A stretch of 64,000 bases of DNA from Jiangella mangrovi (GCF_014204975.1 NZ_JACHMM010000001.1:5890037-5954036), one strand, 5' to 3'. Positions 42,499-51,459 are shown, counted from the stretch's first letter. Notes: generated by a model from the sequence alone, not told the origin. Translations and numbers: made by a program.

Positions 42499-44049
42499 GT
42501 GCTGCTGAAGGACGTCGCCGACACCTCCGCCGCCGTCGCCGGGGTGTCCGGCCGGCTCGCGAAGACCGACCTGCTCGCCGGCTGCCTGCGCCGGGCCGAG
42601 CCCGCCGAGGCCGAGGTCGTCGCCAGCTACCTCGCGGGCGAGCTGCGCCAGCGCCGCACCGGGCTGGGCTACGCGTCGCTGCGCGACATGCCGCCGCCCG
42701 CCTCCGAGGCCTCGCTGCAGGTGCTCGAGGTCGACGCCGCGTTCGCCGCGCTGGCCGAGCTGTCCGGCAAGGGGTCCACGGCGGCGCGGCGCGAGCGCTT
42801 CCGCGAGCTGCTGGCCCGGGCCACGGCGTCCGAGCAGCGGCTGCTGGCCGGGCTGGTCTCGGGCGAGCTGCGTCAGGGCGCCCTCGACGGCGTCCTCACC
42901 GAGGCCGTCGCCCGCGCGTCCGAGGTGCCCGCCACCGACGTGCGCCGCGCGGTCACCGTCGCCGGTGCTCTGGTGCCCGTGGCGGCCGCCGTGCTGGCGT
43001 CCGGGGCCGAGGGGCTGGCCCGGTTCCGGCTGACCGTGGGGTCGCCGCTGCGGCCCATGCTGGCCTCCCCCGCGCCCGACATCGCCGAGGCGCTCGGGCG
43101 CACCGGCGAGGCCGCGGTCGAGTGGAAGCTCGACGGCGTCCGGGTCCAGATCCACCGCGACGGCTCCGACGTCGCCGTGTTCACCCGCACGCTCGACGAC
43201 ATCACCGCCAACGTCCCCGAGCTCGTCGAGGCCGTGCTGGCGCTCCCGGTCCGCTCGGCGGTGCTCGACGGCGAGACCATCGCGCTCGACCAGTCCGGCC
43301 GGCCGCTGCCGTTCCAGCGCACCGGCTCCCGCGTCAGCAGCCGCGTCGACGTCGCGACGGCGCGGGCCAAGGTGCCGCTGTCGCTGTTCGTCTTCGACGC
43401 CCTGCACCTCGACGGCGCCGACCTCATCGGCCTGCCCGGCACCGACCGCTGGGCCGCGCTGTCCGCCGTCGTCCCCTCATCGGCCCGGGTACCGCGCCTG
43501 GTGACCGCGTCGGTCGACGAGGCGCAGGCCTTCTTCGACGACGCCGTCGCCCAGGGTCACGAGGGTGTCATCGTCAAGGGCCTCGACGTCCCCTACGAGG
43601 CGGGGCGGCGCGGTTCGGGGTGGCTGAAGGTGAAGCCCCGGCACACCCTCGACCTCGCCATCCTGGCCGCCGAATGGGGCCACGGACGGCGGCAGGGCTG
43701 GCTGTCCAACCTGCACCTGGGCGCACTCGACCCCGCGGGCGCCTACGGCCCGGCAGGCGGCTGGGTGATGCTCGGCAAGACGTTCAAGGGGCTGACGGAC
43801 ACGATGCTGACCTGGCAGACGCAGGAGCTGCAGGCGCTGGCGACCGGGCCCACCGACGGCTGGGTCGTGCACGTGCGGCCCGAGCTCCTGGTCGAGATCG
43901 CCTTCGACGGCGTCCAGACCTCGCCGCGCTATCCGGCGGGGGTGGCGCTACGGTTCGCCCGGGTACTGAGGCACCGCCCCGACAAACCCGCCGCCGAGGC
44001 CGACACCATCGACTCGGTGCTGGCCATCCGCGGCCCCCTCCCCGCCTGA
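42499..44049 (+). CDS. ATP-dependent DNA ligase (LigB-like)
   Basis: 516 residues from GTG 42499; upstream in-frame starts fall inside the preceding terminator. N-terminal DNA-binding helical domain (about 1-185), then nucleotidyltransferase domain with AMP-accepting Lys210 in EWKLDGVRVQ, motif III LDGETIALD, motif IV EGVIVKGLD and motif V GWLKVKPRHTLDLAIL, and an OB-fold to the end (SPRYPAGVALRFARVLRHRPDK). It seals nicks with ATP and is an accessory repair ligase next to the essential NAD-dependent enzyme; mycobacterial LigB is the closest relative by length and motifs. Confidence 0.92.
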   Translation: MLLKDVADTSAAVAGVSGRLAKTDLLAGCLRRAEPAEAEVVASYLAGELRQRRTGLGYASLRDMPPPASEASLQVLEVDAAFAALAELSGKGSTAARRERFRELLARATASEQRLLAGLVSGELRQGALDGVLTEAVARASEVPATDVRRAVTVAGALVPVAAAVLASGAEGLARFRLTVGSPLRPMLASPAPDIAEALGRTGEAAVEWKLDGVRVQIHRDGSDVAVFTRTLDDITANVPELVEAVLALPVRSAVLDGETIALDQSGRPLPFQRTGSRVSSRVDVATARAKVPLSLFVFDALHLDGADLIGLPGTDRWAALSAVVPSSARVPRLVTASVDEAQAFFDDAVAQGHEGVIVKGLDVPYEAGRRGSGWLKVKPRHTLDLAILAAEWGHGRRQGWLSNLHLGALDPAGAYGPAGGWVMLGKTFKGLTDTMLTWQTQELQALATGPTDGWVVHVRPELLVEIAFDGVQTSPRYPAGVALRFARVLRHRPDKPAAEADTIDSVLAIRGPLPA

Positions 44050-44176
44050 CCTCTCTCGAAATGACCACGTTCACCACCCGATTCCCTGCCTCACCAGGCC
44101 TGCAGACCTCGTGAAGCGCGAGAACGCCTGGTGCTGCGCGACGGGCAACCGCTGACCCGCATCCCGCCCTGGAAAC

Positions 44177-44250
44177 CGGCGGACGCTCGGGAAACCGGCG
44201 GTTGGCAGCCACATCGGGCCCGCAAGCGCCGGATTCCCGAGCGTGAGCCG
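44177..44250. repeat. Inverted repeat in the convergent gap 44050-44405
   Basis: Arms 44177-44200 and 44227-44250 are 24-base near-perfect complements (core ACGCTCGGGAA). The rest of the 356-base gap holds CACCAGGC/GCCTGGTG (about 44091 and 44127) and two copies of CCCCAGCGGAACC (near 44296 and 44320). No gene was seen in it. Confidence 0.7.
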
Positions 44251-44405
44251 GATTGCGAGGCGTCACCACCACCGCCAACGGCCGACGTGGCCGCACCCCA
44301 GCGGAACCACCTGCCGAACACCCCAGCGGAACCGCCAGCGGCCAGCGGAACAGGAGCAGCGCGGGTCTGAGGGCCCGACCCACGTCAGCACCCCACCGCA
44401 GAACC

Positions 44406-45167
44406 TCAGCGACCCCCGCTGATCCCCCGGTGCGCCTGCGCCAGCCGCTCCATGCCGTCGGCCAGCACCTCGACGCCGGTGTGGTCCGACGACCGCAGCA
44501 GCAACCCGGCGGCCTCCCACAAGGCCGTCTGGACCGCGCTGGAGGTCTGCCCATCGGTGCCGGCGGACGCGGCCGTCTCGAGGCCCGTCGTCGCGTCGAC
44601 GAGGCGGGACCAGGAGGTCGGCGCGTAGCGGCCGGTGACGACGCGGACCCGCTCGCCCTCTTTGAGGACGGCGTCGCGTTCGCGGTCGAACAAGTATTGC
44701 CCCAGAGCGGCCCCACCGGCGGCGCCGCCACCCAGGCCGACCAGGAAGCCCACGATCGCCCCGATGACGCCCAGCCCGAGCACCAGGGCCAGCACGATGA
44801 GCAGCACGGCGCCGATGGCGGCGCCGGCGATGGCGGGGACGAGCTGGTGTCGGCGCAGCCCGACGCCGACCACCTGGAACATGGGCGCCGGCTGGCTGAG
44901 CGCCTCGGCCACGCGGTCACGCAGCGGCTGGTCGTTCACCCCAGGGCGCAGCACGGCGAAGGTCTCGGGGACCGCCTGGCCGGAGGTCGCGGCGTGCGAG
45001 GGCCGGCCGGACGTCCACCGGACCGCGCCCCACGGCCGCTTCTCGACGACGTTGGGCAACCACGACCCGCGCTTCGCCTTGAGGCGGTCGACGATCTCTT
45101 GCTGCTGCTCCCAGGCCTGCGACCACTCCCACTCCTTCATCGCGCTCAGCGGGTGCGGTCGGCTCAT
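44406..45167 (-). CDS. Hypothetical glycine-rich membrane protein
   Basis: 253 residues from ATG 45167. The N-terminus (1-95) is polar with many Trp (KEWEWSQAWEQQQEIVDRLK). The centre has two close hydrophobic helices full of Gly and Ala (about 102-150, LVPAIAGAAIGAVLLIVLAL, GAIVGFLVGLGGGAAGGAALG), a glycine-zipper-like pair. The C-terminus is soluble and helical (ETAASAGTDGQTSSAVQTAL). No family recognised. It is alone on its strand and divergent from the SURF1 gene. Confidence 0.68.
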   Translation of the reverse strand: MSRPHPLSAMKEWEWSQAWEQQQEIVDRLKAKRGSWLPNVVEKRPWGAVRWTSGRPSHAATSGQAVPETFAVLRPGVNDQPLRDRVAEALSQPAPMFQVVGVGLRRHQLVPAIAGAAIGAVLLIVLALVLGLGVIGAIVGFLVGLGGGAAGGAALGQYLFDRERDAVLKEGERVRVVTGRYAPTSWSRLVDATTGLETAASAGTDGQTSSAVQTALWEAAGLLLRSSDHTGVEVLADGMERLAQAHRGISGGR

Positions 45168-45373
45168 CTCGATCTTCTCTCCATCGTGATCACCAGGGTG
45201 GATTGTGCGCCCGTCCCCCGAACGAGACTGTTCGAAGCCTACCCAACCCATGACCAAGATCACGGGGCCATTCGGACATAAATGCCTGATCTCGCCCTCT
45301 CGGCTCGCGGGCGAACACCCGGCATGCTACGCCCGGCCCGATCCGCCGTGGCAGCGGCGGCTACCGTGGTGGT

Positions 45374-46192
45374 GTGTACCGGTTCCTGCTGACGCCTCGC
45401 TGGCTCCTCCTGCACGCCGTGGCGGTGGCGGCGGTGGCGGGGTGCCTGGTGCTCGGCTGGTGGCAGGCGGGCGTGTACCAGGACAGCCACGGACGCCACG
45501 AGCTGCGCGACCGCGAGCCGGTCGCCGTCACCGAGCTGGCCTCCCCCGGCGCCGAGCTGGGCGACGGCGCCGACCGGCAGGCGGTCGCGACCGGCGAGTA
45601 CCTGTCCGGCGGGCAGCAGATCGTTCCCGGGCGGGTGCACGACGGCACGCTCGGCTCGTTCGTCGTCACGCCGCTGCGGACCGACGACGGCATGATCGTG
45701 CCGGTGCTGCGCGGCTGGGTCGACGACGCCGACGACGCGGGACAGCCCGCTCTCACCGTCCCCCAAGGCGAGGTCACCGTCACCGGCTACCTGCTGGCGC
45801 CCGAGACGCCGGACCACGCCACCGTCCGCACCGGGCAGGAACTCGAGGACGGCCGCGTTGCCTACATTGCGCCGGACCAGCTGGCGCAGCGGGCCGGCGT
45901 GCCCGCGGCCGAGGCGCTGCACGGCTACCTGCTGCTCGAGGCCGAGTCGCCGCAGCCGGCCGCCGCCCCGGCGGTGCTCGACGTCGACTCCGTCGCACCC
46001 ATTCGCGACGTCAGCCCGTGGCAGAACCTCTCCTACTGGGCCCAGTGGTGGGTGTTCGCCCTGGCCGCGGTGATCTTCTGGGCGTCGATCGTCCGCAACG
46101 GCATCCGGGTCCGCCGCCGGGAGCAGAACGAGCAGGGCGAGCCGACCGACGACGGCGTCAGCGCACCCGCTCCGTCTCACGCGCCTTCCTGA
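45374..46192 (+). CDS. SURF1 family cytochrome oxidase assembly protein
   Basis: 272 residues from GTG 45374. A membrane helix at each end (about 9-32 and 218-240) brackets the extracytoplasmic SURF1 domain, with GWWQAGVYQDSHGRHELRDRE, VPVLRGWV and NLSYWAQWWVFALAAVIFW as family landmarks. It assists heme a insertion into aa3 cytochrome oxidase. Its last 35 bases overlap the antisense 3' end of the DUF3817 gene. Confidence 0.88.
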   Translation: MYRFLLTPRWLLLHAVAVAAVAGCLVLGWWQAGVYQDSHGRHELRDREPVAVTELASPGAELGDGADRQAVATGEYLSGGQQIVPGRVHDGTLGSFVVTPLRTDDGMIVPVLRGWVDDADDAGQPALTVPQGEVTVTGYLLAPETPDHATVRTGQELEDGRVAYIAPDQLAQRAGVPAAEALHGYLLLEAESPQPAAAPAVLDVDSVAPIRDVSPWQNLSYWAQWWVFALAAVIFWASIVRNGIRVRRREQNEQGEPTDDGVSAPAPSHAPS

Positions 46193-46472
46193 CCACGAAC
46201 CGCTCGGCGAAGAACGACGCGAACGGCACCGTCCCGGCCAGGGCGATGAGGATCGCCCAGCTCGCCTTCCAGCCGCGCTGGTGCACGAGCAGCCCGGTGG
46301 CCACGAGGTAGATCACGTACAGCCAGCCGTGGATCGGCGAGACCGTGCGGCTCATGGTCGCATCGCCGGGCGGGCCGTAGCGGACGAAGATCGCCACGCA
46401 GAGGATCAGCAGGACCACACCGGTGAGGTAGGCCATCACGCGGTAGAAGGGCAGAGCATCTCGACGCACCAC
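46158..46472 (-). CDS. DUF3817 membrane protein
   Basis: 104 residues from GTG 46472. Three membrane helices with YRVMAYLTGVVLLILC, SPIHGWLYVIYLVATGLLV and KASWAILIALAGTVPFASFFAERFV are diagnostic of DUF3817, a small integral membrane family common next to SURF1-type genes in actinobacteria. Function unknown. Its 3' end is antisense to the SURF1 3' end over 35 bases. Confidence 0.85.
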   Translation of the reverse strand: MVRRDALPFYRVMAYLTGVVLLILCVAIFVRYGPPGDATMSRTVSPIHGWLYVIYLVATGLLVHQRGWKASWAILIALAGTVPFASFFAERFVVRKARETERVR

Positions 46473-46491
46473 GTGAGCCTAACCCCCGACG

Positions 46492-47883
46492 TCAGAGCCC
46501 CAGCAGCCGGTACGCCTCGACGACGCCGGTCTTGCCCTTGACCTCCAGGCCCTCGACCGCCTCGGTGCGTGCGCCGGAGAGTTGCCGGGCGGTCTCGGCG
46601 CCGATGAGCACGCCGCCGACGGGTGCGGCGCTCTCGAGCCGGGCGGCGAGGTTGACGGTGTCGCCGATGACGGTGAACGTGCGCCCGCCGGCGGTGCCGA
46701 GGATGCCGACGGCGACCTCGCCGGTGTTGACGCCGACCCGGAACCGGGGCCAGCCGGGGTTGCGAGCCGCCACCGTCGCCGTCGCCTCCTGGATCGCCAG
46801 CGCCGCCGCGGCCGCTCGCCGCGCATGGTCGGGCTGGTCGCCGTCGCGGTTGAAGGTCACCATGAGCGCGTCGCCGACGAGGCGGTCGACGGTGCCGCCG
46901 TACTGCTCGACGACGGGTGGGATGGCGATGGTGAAGTACTCGTTGAGCATCTCGGTGACGTCCTGCGGGCGGGTGCGCTCGGAGAACGACGTGAAGCCCT
47001 GCAGGTCGGCGAAGAGCACGCTGAGCTCGCGCGACCCCTTGGCGGTGTCGCCGAGGTAGAGGCCGGCGAAGCGCTCCTCGTACCACTGCCGGTGCGCGCT
47101 GAACGCGACCAGCGCGAACGCCGCCAGCATCAGCAGGTGCCACTCCCACCAGCTGGCGTGCCAGTTGCGCCCGAGCGCCACCGCCAGCGACGCCTCGGCC
47201 AGCAGCACGAACGCCGCGGCCATGGCCATCAGCAGCATCACCGAACCGGGGTGGCTGGGCAGCCGCAGGTACTGGACGACGGCGAACAGGTACAGCAGCA
47301 TGGCGACCACGGCGAGCCAGACCAGCGGCCCGGACGCCCGCTCCGGCGGCGCGGGGTCGTCCAGCGGCGCCAGCCCGCCCACCGACGCCGCGCCCCACAG
47401 CACCATGACGGCGATCAGGCCGCCGCGGATCAGGCCGGAGCGCCGCATGACCGACTGCGCCCGGCCGCGGGCCAGCTCCGTCGCCGATGCCGCCGCGAAC
47501 ACCGACGCCACCAGCAACCCCACCGGCGTCGCCAGCGCGAACCCGGCGTTGGGCGCGTCGAGCAGCACCCCGGGCGTCGCCAGCGCGTGCAGCCCCAGGA
47601 ACCCGGCGGCCGCCAGGAACGCCAGCGAGACGAGGAAGACGCGCGCGTCGTTGCGGCGACGTGCGGCCGTCCCCGTCGCGTAGGCCAGCGCCATGCTCAG
47701 AGCGGCCGCCCCGAGCACCAGCCAGAAGTGCGCCGGATGGTGCTGCCACATGACGTCCCAGTCCGGCACCACGAGCAGAACGACGAGCCCGGCGACCGGC
47801 AGCGTCAGCAACAACGCCGTCGTCGCGAGGCGCGAGCCCGGGGCGACGGCGTGGGCGGGCGGGTCCGCGGGCGTCTCCGTCAC
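46492..47883 (-). CDS. Membrane-bound class III adenylate/guanylate cyclase
   Basis: 463 residues from GTG 47883. Six membrane helices (about 20-255) precede the class III catalytic domain: SVLFADLQGFTSFSER and LVGDALMVTF give the two metal Asp residues, and TVIGDTVNLAARLES the purine-binding Asp with the transition-state Asn and Arg. The usual substrate Lys before GD is Arg here (TVDRLVGD). It would produce cAMP as a homodimer. It overlaps the oxidoreductase stop by four bases (GTGA), so redox state and cyclic nucleotide signalling may be linked. Confidence 0.87.
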   Translation of the reverse strand: MTETPADPPAHAVAPGSRLATTALLLTLPVAGLVVLLVVPDWDVMWQHHPAHFWLVLGAAALSMALAYATGTAARRRNDARVFLVSLAFLAAAGFLGLHALATPGVLLDAPNAGFALATPVGLLVASVFAAASATELARGRAQSVMRRSGLIRGGLIAVMVLWGAASVGGLAPLDDPAPPERASGPLVWLAVVAMLLYLFAVVQYLRLPSHPGSVMLLMAMAAAFVLLAEASLAVALGRNWHASWWEWHLLMLAAFALVAFSAHRQWYEERFAGLYLGDTAKGSRELSVLFADLQGFTSFSERTRPQDVTEMLNEYFTIAIPPVVEQYGGTVDRLVGDALMVTFNRDGDQPDHARRAAAAALAIQEATATVAARNPGWPRFRVGVNTGEVAVGILGTAGGRTFTVIGDTVNLAARLESAAPVGGVLIGAETARQLSGARTEAVEGLEVKGKTGVVEAYRLLGL

Positions 47884-49604
47884 GGCCGGTCCGGTGAAGC
47901 GGCGGCGGCGAGCCACTGGTGCACCTGCGCGATGACGACCGACCCCTCGCCGACCGCGGACGCGACCCGCTTGACCGAGCGGCGGCGGACGTCGCCGACG
48001 GCGAACACGCCCGGCACGCAGGTCTCGAGCATGAGCGGCTGGCGCTCGAGCGGCCAGCGCCGCGCGGCGTGGCTCTCCATGACGTCGGGGCCGGTGAACA
48101 GGTAGCCCCACTGGTCGCGCTCGATCCGCTCGGGCAGCCAGGCGGTGTGCGGCTCGGCGCCGATGAGCAGGAACAGCCCGGTCGCGGGTTCGGTCCAGCT
48201 CTCCCCCGAGTCGCGGTCACGCAGCTCGACCCAGGCCAGCCGGCCGGAGCCGCCGCCGTCGACGACCTCGGTGCGCAGTCGCACCCGGACGCCGGCCGCG
48301 TCGATGGAGTCGATGAGGTACTGCGACATGCTGTCGGCCAGCGACGCGCCGCGGACCAGCAGCGTGACGGAGCTCGCATAGCGCGACAGGTGCATGGCGG
48401 CCTGCCCGGCCGAGTTGCCGCCGCCGACGACGAACACCGGCTCGCCCGCCAGCGCCCGCGCCTCGGACACCGACGCGCCGTAGAAGACGCCGGCGCCCTC
48501 GAACGCCTCGAGCGACGGCACGCCCATGCGCCGATAGCTGACGCCGGTGGCCAGCACGACGGCGCGGGCCCGGGCCTGCTGCCCGTCGGCGGCCGTCAGG
48601 ACGTGCACGCCGTCGGCGGACTTCAGGTCGACCAGCTCGCGCATGAGCAGGAACGACGTGCCGAAGACCCAGGCCTGCTGGTAGGCGCGCTGGGCCAGCT
48701 CGGCACCGCTGATGCCGCGGGCGAAACCGAGGTAGTTGCGGATCAGCGAGCTGGACCCGGCCTGGCCGCCGATGGACTCGCGCTCGACCACCAGCGTCCG
48801 CAGCCCCTCCGACGACGCGTAGACGGCGGCCGCGAGCCCGGCCGGACCGGCGCCGACGACGATGACGTCGAAGTCGGTCTTGGCGCCCAGCGTCGTGGTG
48901 ACCCCGTAGGCGTCGGCGACCTGCGTGTTGGTCGGGTCGACCAGCGCCCGGCCGTCGTGCAGGAGCATCACCGGCGCCGTCGTGCCCTCGAGACCGGCCT
49001 CGGCGAGCGCCGTCCGGCCTTCTTCGGTGTCGTGGGCGTGGAACTGGTGCTGGACGCCGTTGCGGACCAGCAGGCTGCGCAGCTCGTGGGCGCGCGGCGA
49101 CCAGCGCTCCGCGACGACCGTCACCTCGCGCGGCGCCGCCGACACCGACCGCTCCCACTCGAGCAGGAACTCGGTGACGGTGCGGTGGAAGTACTCGTCC
49201 GGCGAGCGCCACGGCCGCAACGCGTAGTAGTCGATCTTGCCGAGCGCGATCAGCCGGTGGATGGCGTCGGCGGTCTCGCGGTCGGCCCACGCGCCCCAGT
49301 CGACGACGAGGGCGCGCTTGGCCTCCGGGTACAGCTCCTTGACCTGCCCGAAGACGGCGTCGGCGGCGTCGACGTGCTCGGGCGGACGATCGCAGAGGAC
49401 GAGCGCGACCTGCAGGCCGCGGTCGTGCAACGATTCCAGCGTCGTCAGCCCGGCCTCGCCGGTGCGCTCGTCGACGACGTCGTAGTCGCCGCCATAACGC
49501 CGTCGCAACTGGTCGGCGATGCGATCCTGGCCGGTCGTGTGATGCTCGTGCTCGATGACCACCAGCACCGGTCGCCGTTGGTCCGGCCGCCCGGATGGAG
49601 CCAC
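47880..49604 (-). CDS. FAD-dependent thioredoxin-reductase-like protein lacking the CxxC motif
   Basis: 574 residues from GTG 49604 (GGAGG seven bases upstream; GTG 49610 is too close to it). Residues 10-150 resemble a receiver-like fold (VLVVIEHEHHTTGQDRIADQL, VALVLCDRPPEHVDAA). A glutaredoxin-like stretch (about 160-240) and a FAD/NAD(P) domain follow: DVIVVGAGPAGLAAAVYAS, VFVVGGGNSAGQAAMHLS and GVFAVGDVRRRSVKRVA. The redox-active CxxC of thioredoxin reductase is missing; the region reads GAGVFYGASVSEA. Known relatives are annotated only as FAD oxidoreductases. Coupled to the adenylate cyclase gene. Confidence 0.85.
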   Translation of the reverse strand: MAPSGRPDQRRPVLVVIEHEHHTTGQDRIADQLRRRYGGDYDVVDERTGEAGLTTLESLHDRGLQVALVLCDRPPEHVDAADAVFGQVKELYPEAKRALVVDWGAWADRETADAIHRLIALGKIDYYALRPWRSPDEYFHRTVTEFLLEWERSVSAAPREVTVVAERWSPRAHELRSLLVRNGVQHQFHAHDTEEGRTALAEAGLEGTTAPVMLLHDGRALVDPTNTQVADAYGVTTTLGAKTDFDVIVVGAGPAGLAAAVYASSEGLRTLVVERESIGGQAGSSSLIRNYLGFARGISGAELAQRAYQQAWVFGTSFLLMRELVDLKSADGVHVLTAADGQQARARAVVLATGVSYRRMGVPSLEAFEGAGVFYGASVSEARALAGEPVFVVGGGNSAGQAAMHLSRYASSVTLLVRGASLADSMSQYLIDSIDAAGVRVRLRTEVVDGGGSGRLAWVELRDRDSGESWTEPATGLFLLIGAEPHTAWLPERIERDQWGYLFTGPDVMESHAARRWPLERQPLMLETCVPGVFAVGDVRRRSVKRVASAVGEGSVVIAQVHQWLAAAASPDRP

Positions 49605-49695
49605 GCGCACACCTCCCCCCGAAGGTGGCGGCCGGCCGTGCCCGTGGCCGGTCGCATGCTGGCGAGTCTACGGCCGTGGTGGGGAGAATAGCGGG

Positions 49696-50121
49696 GTGGC
49701 GCCGGTCCGAGTCCGCGAGACGATCGTCATTCCCGACGACGAGCTGTCCTGGCGGTTCTCGCGGTCCAGCGGGCCCGGCGGGCAGGGCGTCAACACGACC
49801 GACTCGCGGGTGGAACTGTCCTTCTCGATCGTGGACTCGCGGGTGCTGTCGCCGACCGCGCGGGCGCGGCTGCTCGAGCGGCTCGCGCACCGGCTGGTCG
49901 ACGGCGTGCTGACGGTGGTCGCGTCGGAGCACCGGTCGCAGCTGCGCAACCGCGAGGCGGCACAGGACCGACTGGCCGCCCTGCTGAACGACGCCCTGCG
50001 ACCTCCCCCGCCGCCACGCCGCCCGACGAAGCCGTCGCGCCGGGCCCAGGCCCGCCGCGTCGAGGCGAAGAAGAGACAGGGCGAGACCAAGCGCCTGCGC
50101 CGCCGTCCCGACGACGGCTGA
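49696..50121 (+). CDS. arfB: Peptidyl-tRNA hydrolase ArfB (ribosome rescue)
   Basis: 141 residues from GTG 49696. The catalytic GGQ loop SSGPGGQGVNTT, the following DSRVELSF strand and the very basic C-terminal tail (RRAQARRVEAKKRQGETKRLRRR) that enters the mRNA channel all match ArfB/YaeJ. It frees stalled ribosomes by hydrolysing peptidyl-tRNA without a stop codon. Single gene, divergent from the oxidoreductase; hairpins follow. Confidence 0.92.
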   Translation: MAPVRVRETIVIPDDELSWRFSRSSGPGGQGVNTTDSRVELSFSIVDSRVLSPTARARLLERLAHRLVDGVLTVVASEHRSQLRNREAAQDRLAALLNDALRPPPPPRRPTKPSRRAQARRVEAKKRQGETKRLRRRPDDG

Positions 50122-50162
50122 CGCCGCCCCGGTCGACGTGTGATCGACGCTGACTGTCAGTG

Positions 50163-50199
50163 CCCGCCCGTAGGGTGGGCCCCCTCCCAACCGGGCGGG
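50163..50199 (+). terminator. Probable terminator after arfB
   Basis: CCCGCCCG and CGGGCGGG pair perfectly (8 bases) with internal secondary pairing; no T tract. Confidence 0.45.
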
Positions 50200-50303
50200 G
50201 ACCACACTCCAGCCGGCACGCAGAAGCCGAGCTGGGACACGCCGGACTCACGCCTGCCGAGGCTGGGCGTCGATCCGCCGCGACCACACAAGGCTCATCG
50301 CGC

Positions 50304-50394
50304 CTTGGCACGTCTGAGCGTCGTGCTTGGCACGGCTGAGCGTCGTTGACGTGCCCGGAATGTCCGCATTCAAACGACGCTCAGGCGTGCCAAG
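50304..50394. repeat. Tandem 22-mers with inverted copy (arfB-nusB gap)
   Basis: Two adjacent 22-base units (50304-50325 and 50326-50347, each beginning CTTGGCACG and containing CTGAGCGTCGT) are followed by an inverted copy at 50373-50394 that pairs with the second unit over 21 of 22 bases. The 298-base gap is otherwise without genes. Confidence 0.8.
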
Positions 50395-50419
50395 CCACAT
50401 CCGGCCGGCAGCCGGGCGA

Positions 50420-50836
50420 CTACGCGCTGAGGCTGGGCTTGATGGCGACCAGCCGGCCGAGCAGGCCGTTGACGAACGTCGGCGACTGGTCGGTCGAGAG
50501 GTCGCGGGCCAGCGAGACCGCCTCGTCGAGCGCCACCGGGTCGGGGACGTCGTCGCGGTAGAGGACCTCGTAGACGCCGATGCGCAGGACGTTGCGGTCG
50601 ACGGCCGGCATCCGCTCGAGTGTCCAGCCCTCGGCGTAGGTCGCGATGAGCTCGTCGATGCGGTCGCGGTGCGCGATGACGCCCTCGACCAGCTGGACGG
50701 TGTACTCGTTCAGCGGCTCCCCGGCGGTCGCGGCAGCCATGCGGTGCGACAGCGTGGCGCCGAGGGTGAGCCCGCGCATCTCGGACTCGTACAGGATGTC
50801 GAGCGCGCGCTTGCGGGCACGGCTCCGTGCAGGCAT
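50420..50836 (-). CDS. nusB: Transcription antitermination factor NusB
   Basis: 138 residues. The start MPARSRARKRALDILYESEMRG and the C-terminal NVLRIGVYEVLYRDDVPDPVALDEAVSLARDLS, FVNGLLGRL are the conserved NusB helices that bind boxA RNA and NusE. It takes part in rRNA antitermination. It follows efp by 13 bases; nusB next to efp is a standard actinobacterial arrangement. Confidence 0.96.
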   Translation of the reverse strand: MPARSRARKRALDILYESEMRGLTLGATLSHRMAAATAGEPLNEYTVQLVEGVIAHRDRIDELIATYAEGWTLERMPAVDRNVLRIGVYEVLYRDDVPDPVALDEAVSLARDLSTDQSPTFVNGLLGRLVAIKPSLSA

Positions 50837-50849
50837 GGCCCGGCGCCCG

Positions 50850-51410
50850 TCAGCCCGCGCGACCGAGGTACGAGCCGTCGCGGGTGTCGACCTTGACCTT
50901 CTCGCCGCTGGTGATGAAGAGCGGGACCTGGATCTCGTAGCCGGTCTCGAGGCGGGCCGGCTTGTTGCCGCCGGTGGAGCGGTCGCCCTGCAGGCCGGGC
51001 TCGGTGTACTCGATGGTGAGCACGACCGACGCCGGGAGCTCGACGAACAGCGGGGTGCCGTCGTGCAGGCCGACGTTGGCGTCCTGGTTCTCGAGCATGA
51101 AGTTCTCGGCCCCGCCGACGACGCCCGAGGAGATGTGGATCTGCTCGTACGACTGGGTGTCCATGAACACGAAGTCGTCGGCGTCGCGGTACAGGTAGGT
51201 CATCTCGCGGCGGTCGACGTTGGCGGTCTCGACCTTGACGCCGGCGTTGAACGTCTTGTCGACCACCTTGCCGGACAGGACGTTCTTCAGCTTGGTACGG
51301 ACGAACGCGCCGCCCTTGCCGGGCTTGACGTGCTGGAACTCCACCACGCTCCACAGCTGCCCGTCGATGTTCAGCACGATGCCGTTCTTGAGGTCGTTGG
51401 TCGTCGCCAC
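50850..51410 (-). CDS. efp: Elongation factor P
   Basis: 186 residues from GTG 51410. The three barrel domains are complete; the tip loop KPGKGGAF holds Lys32, the residue that enters the peptidyl-transferase centre and may be unmodified in actinobacteria. It relieves stalling at polyproline stretches, plausible need here given the Pro-rich MprB- and PepD-like N-termini in this window. Operon pepQ-efp-nusB. Confidence 0.97.
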   Translation of the reverse strand: MATTNDLKNGIVLNIDGQLWSVVEFQHVKPGKGGAFVRTKLKNVLSGKVVDKTFNAGVKVETANVDRREMTYLYRDADDFVFMDTQSYEQIHISSGVVGGAENFMLENQDANVGLHDGTPLFVELPASVVLTIEYTEPGLQGDRSTGGNKPARLETGYEIQVPLFITSGEKVKVDTRDGSYLGRAG

Positions 51411-51459
51411 GTCGTTCGATGCCTTCTTCGTGTCGTCTGGGTGTCGGGTCCCGGCCGCG

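Noticed and set aside
50304-50394. CRISPR-like array
   Set aside because: Only two abutting units without spacers and one inverted copy; no cas genes.
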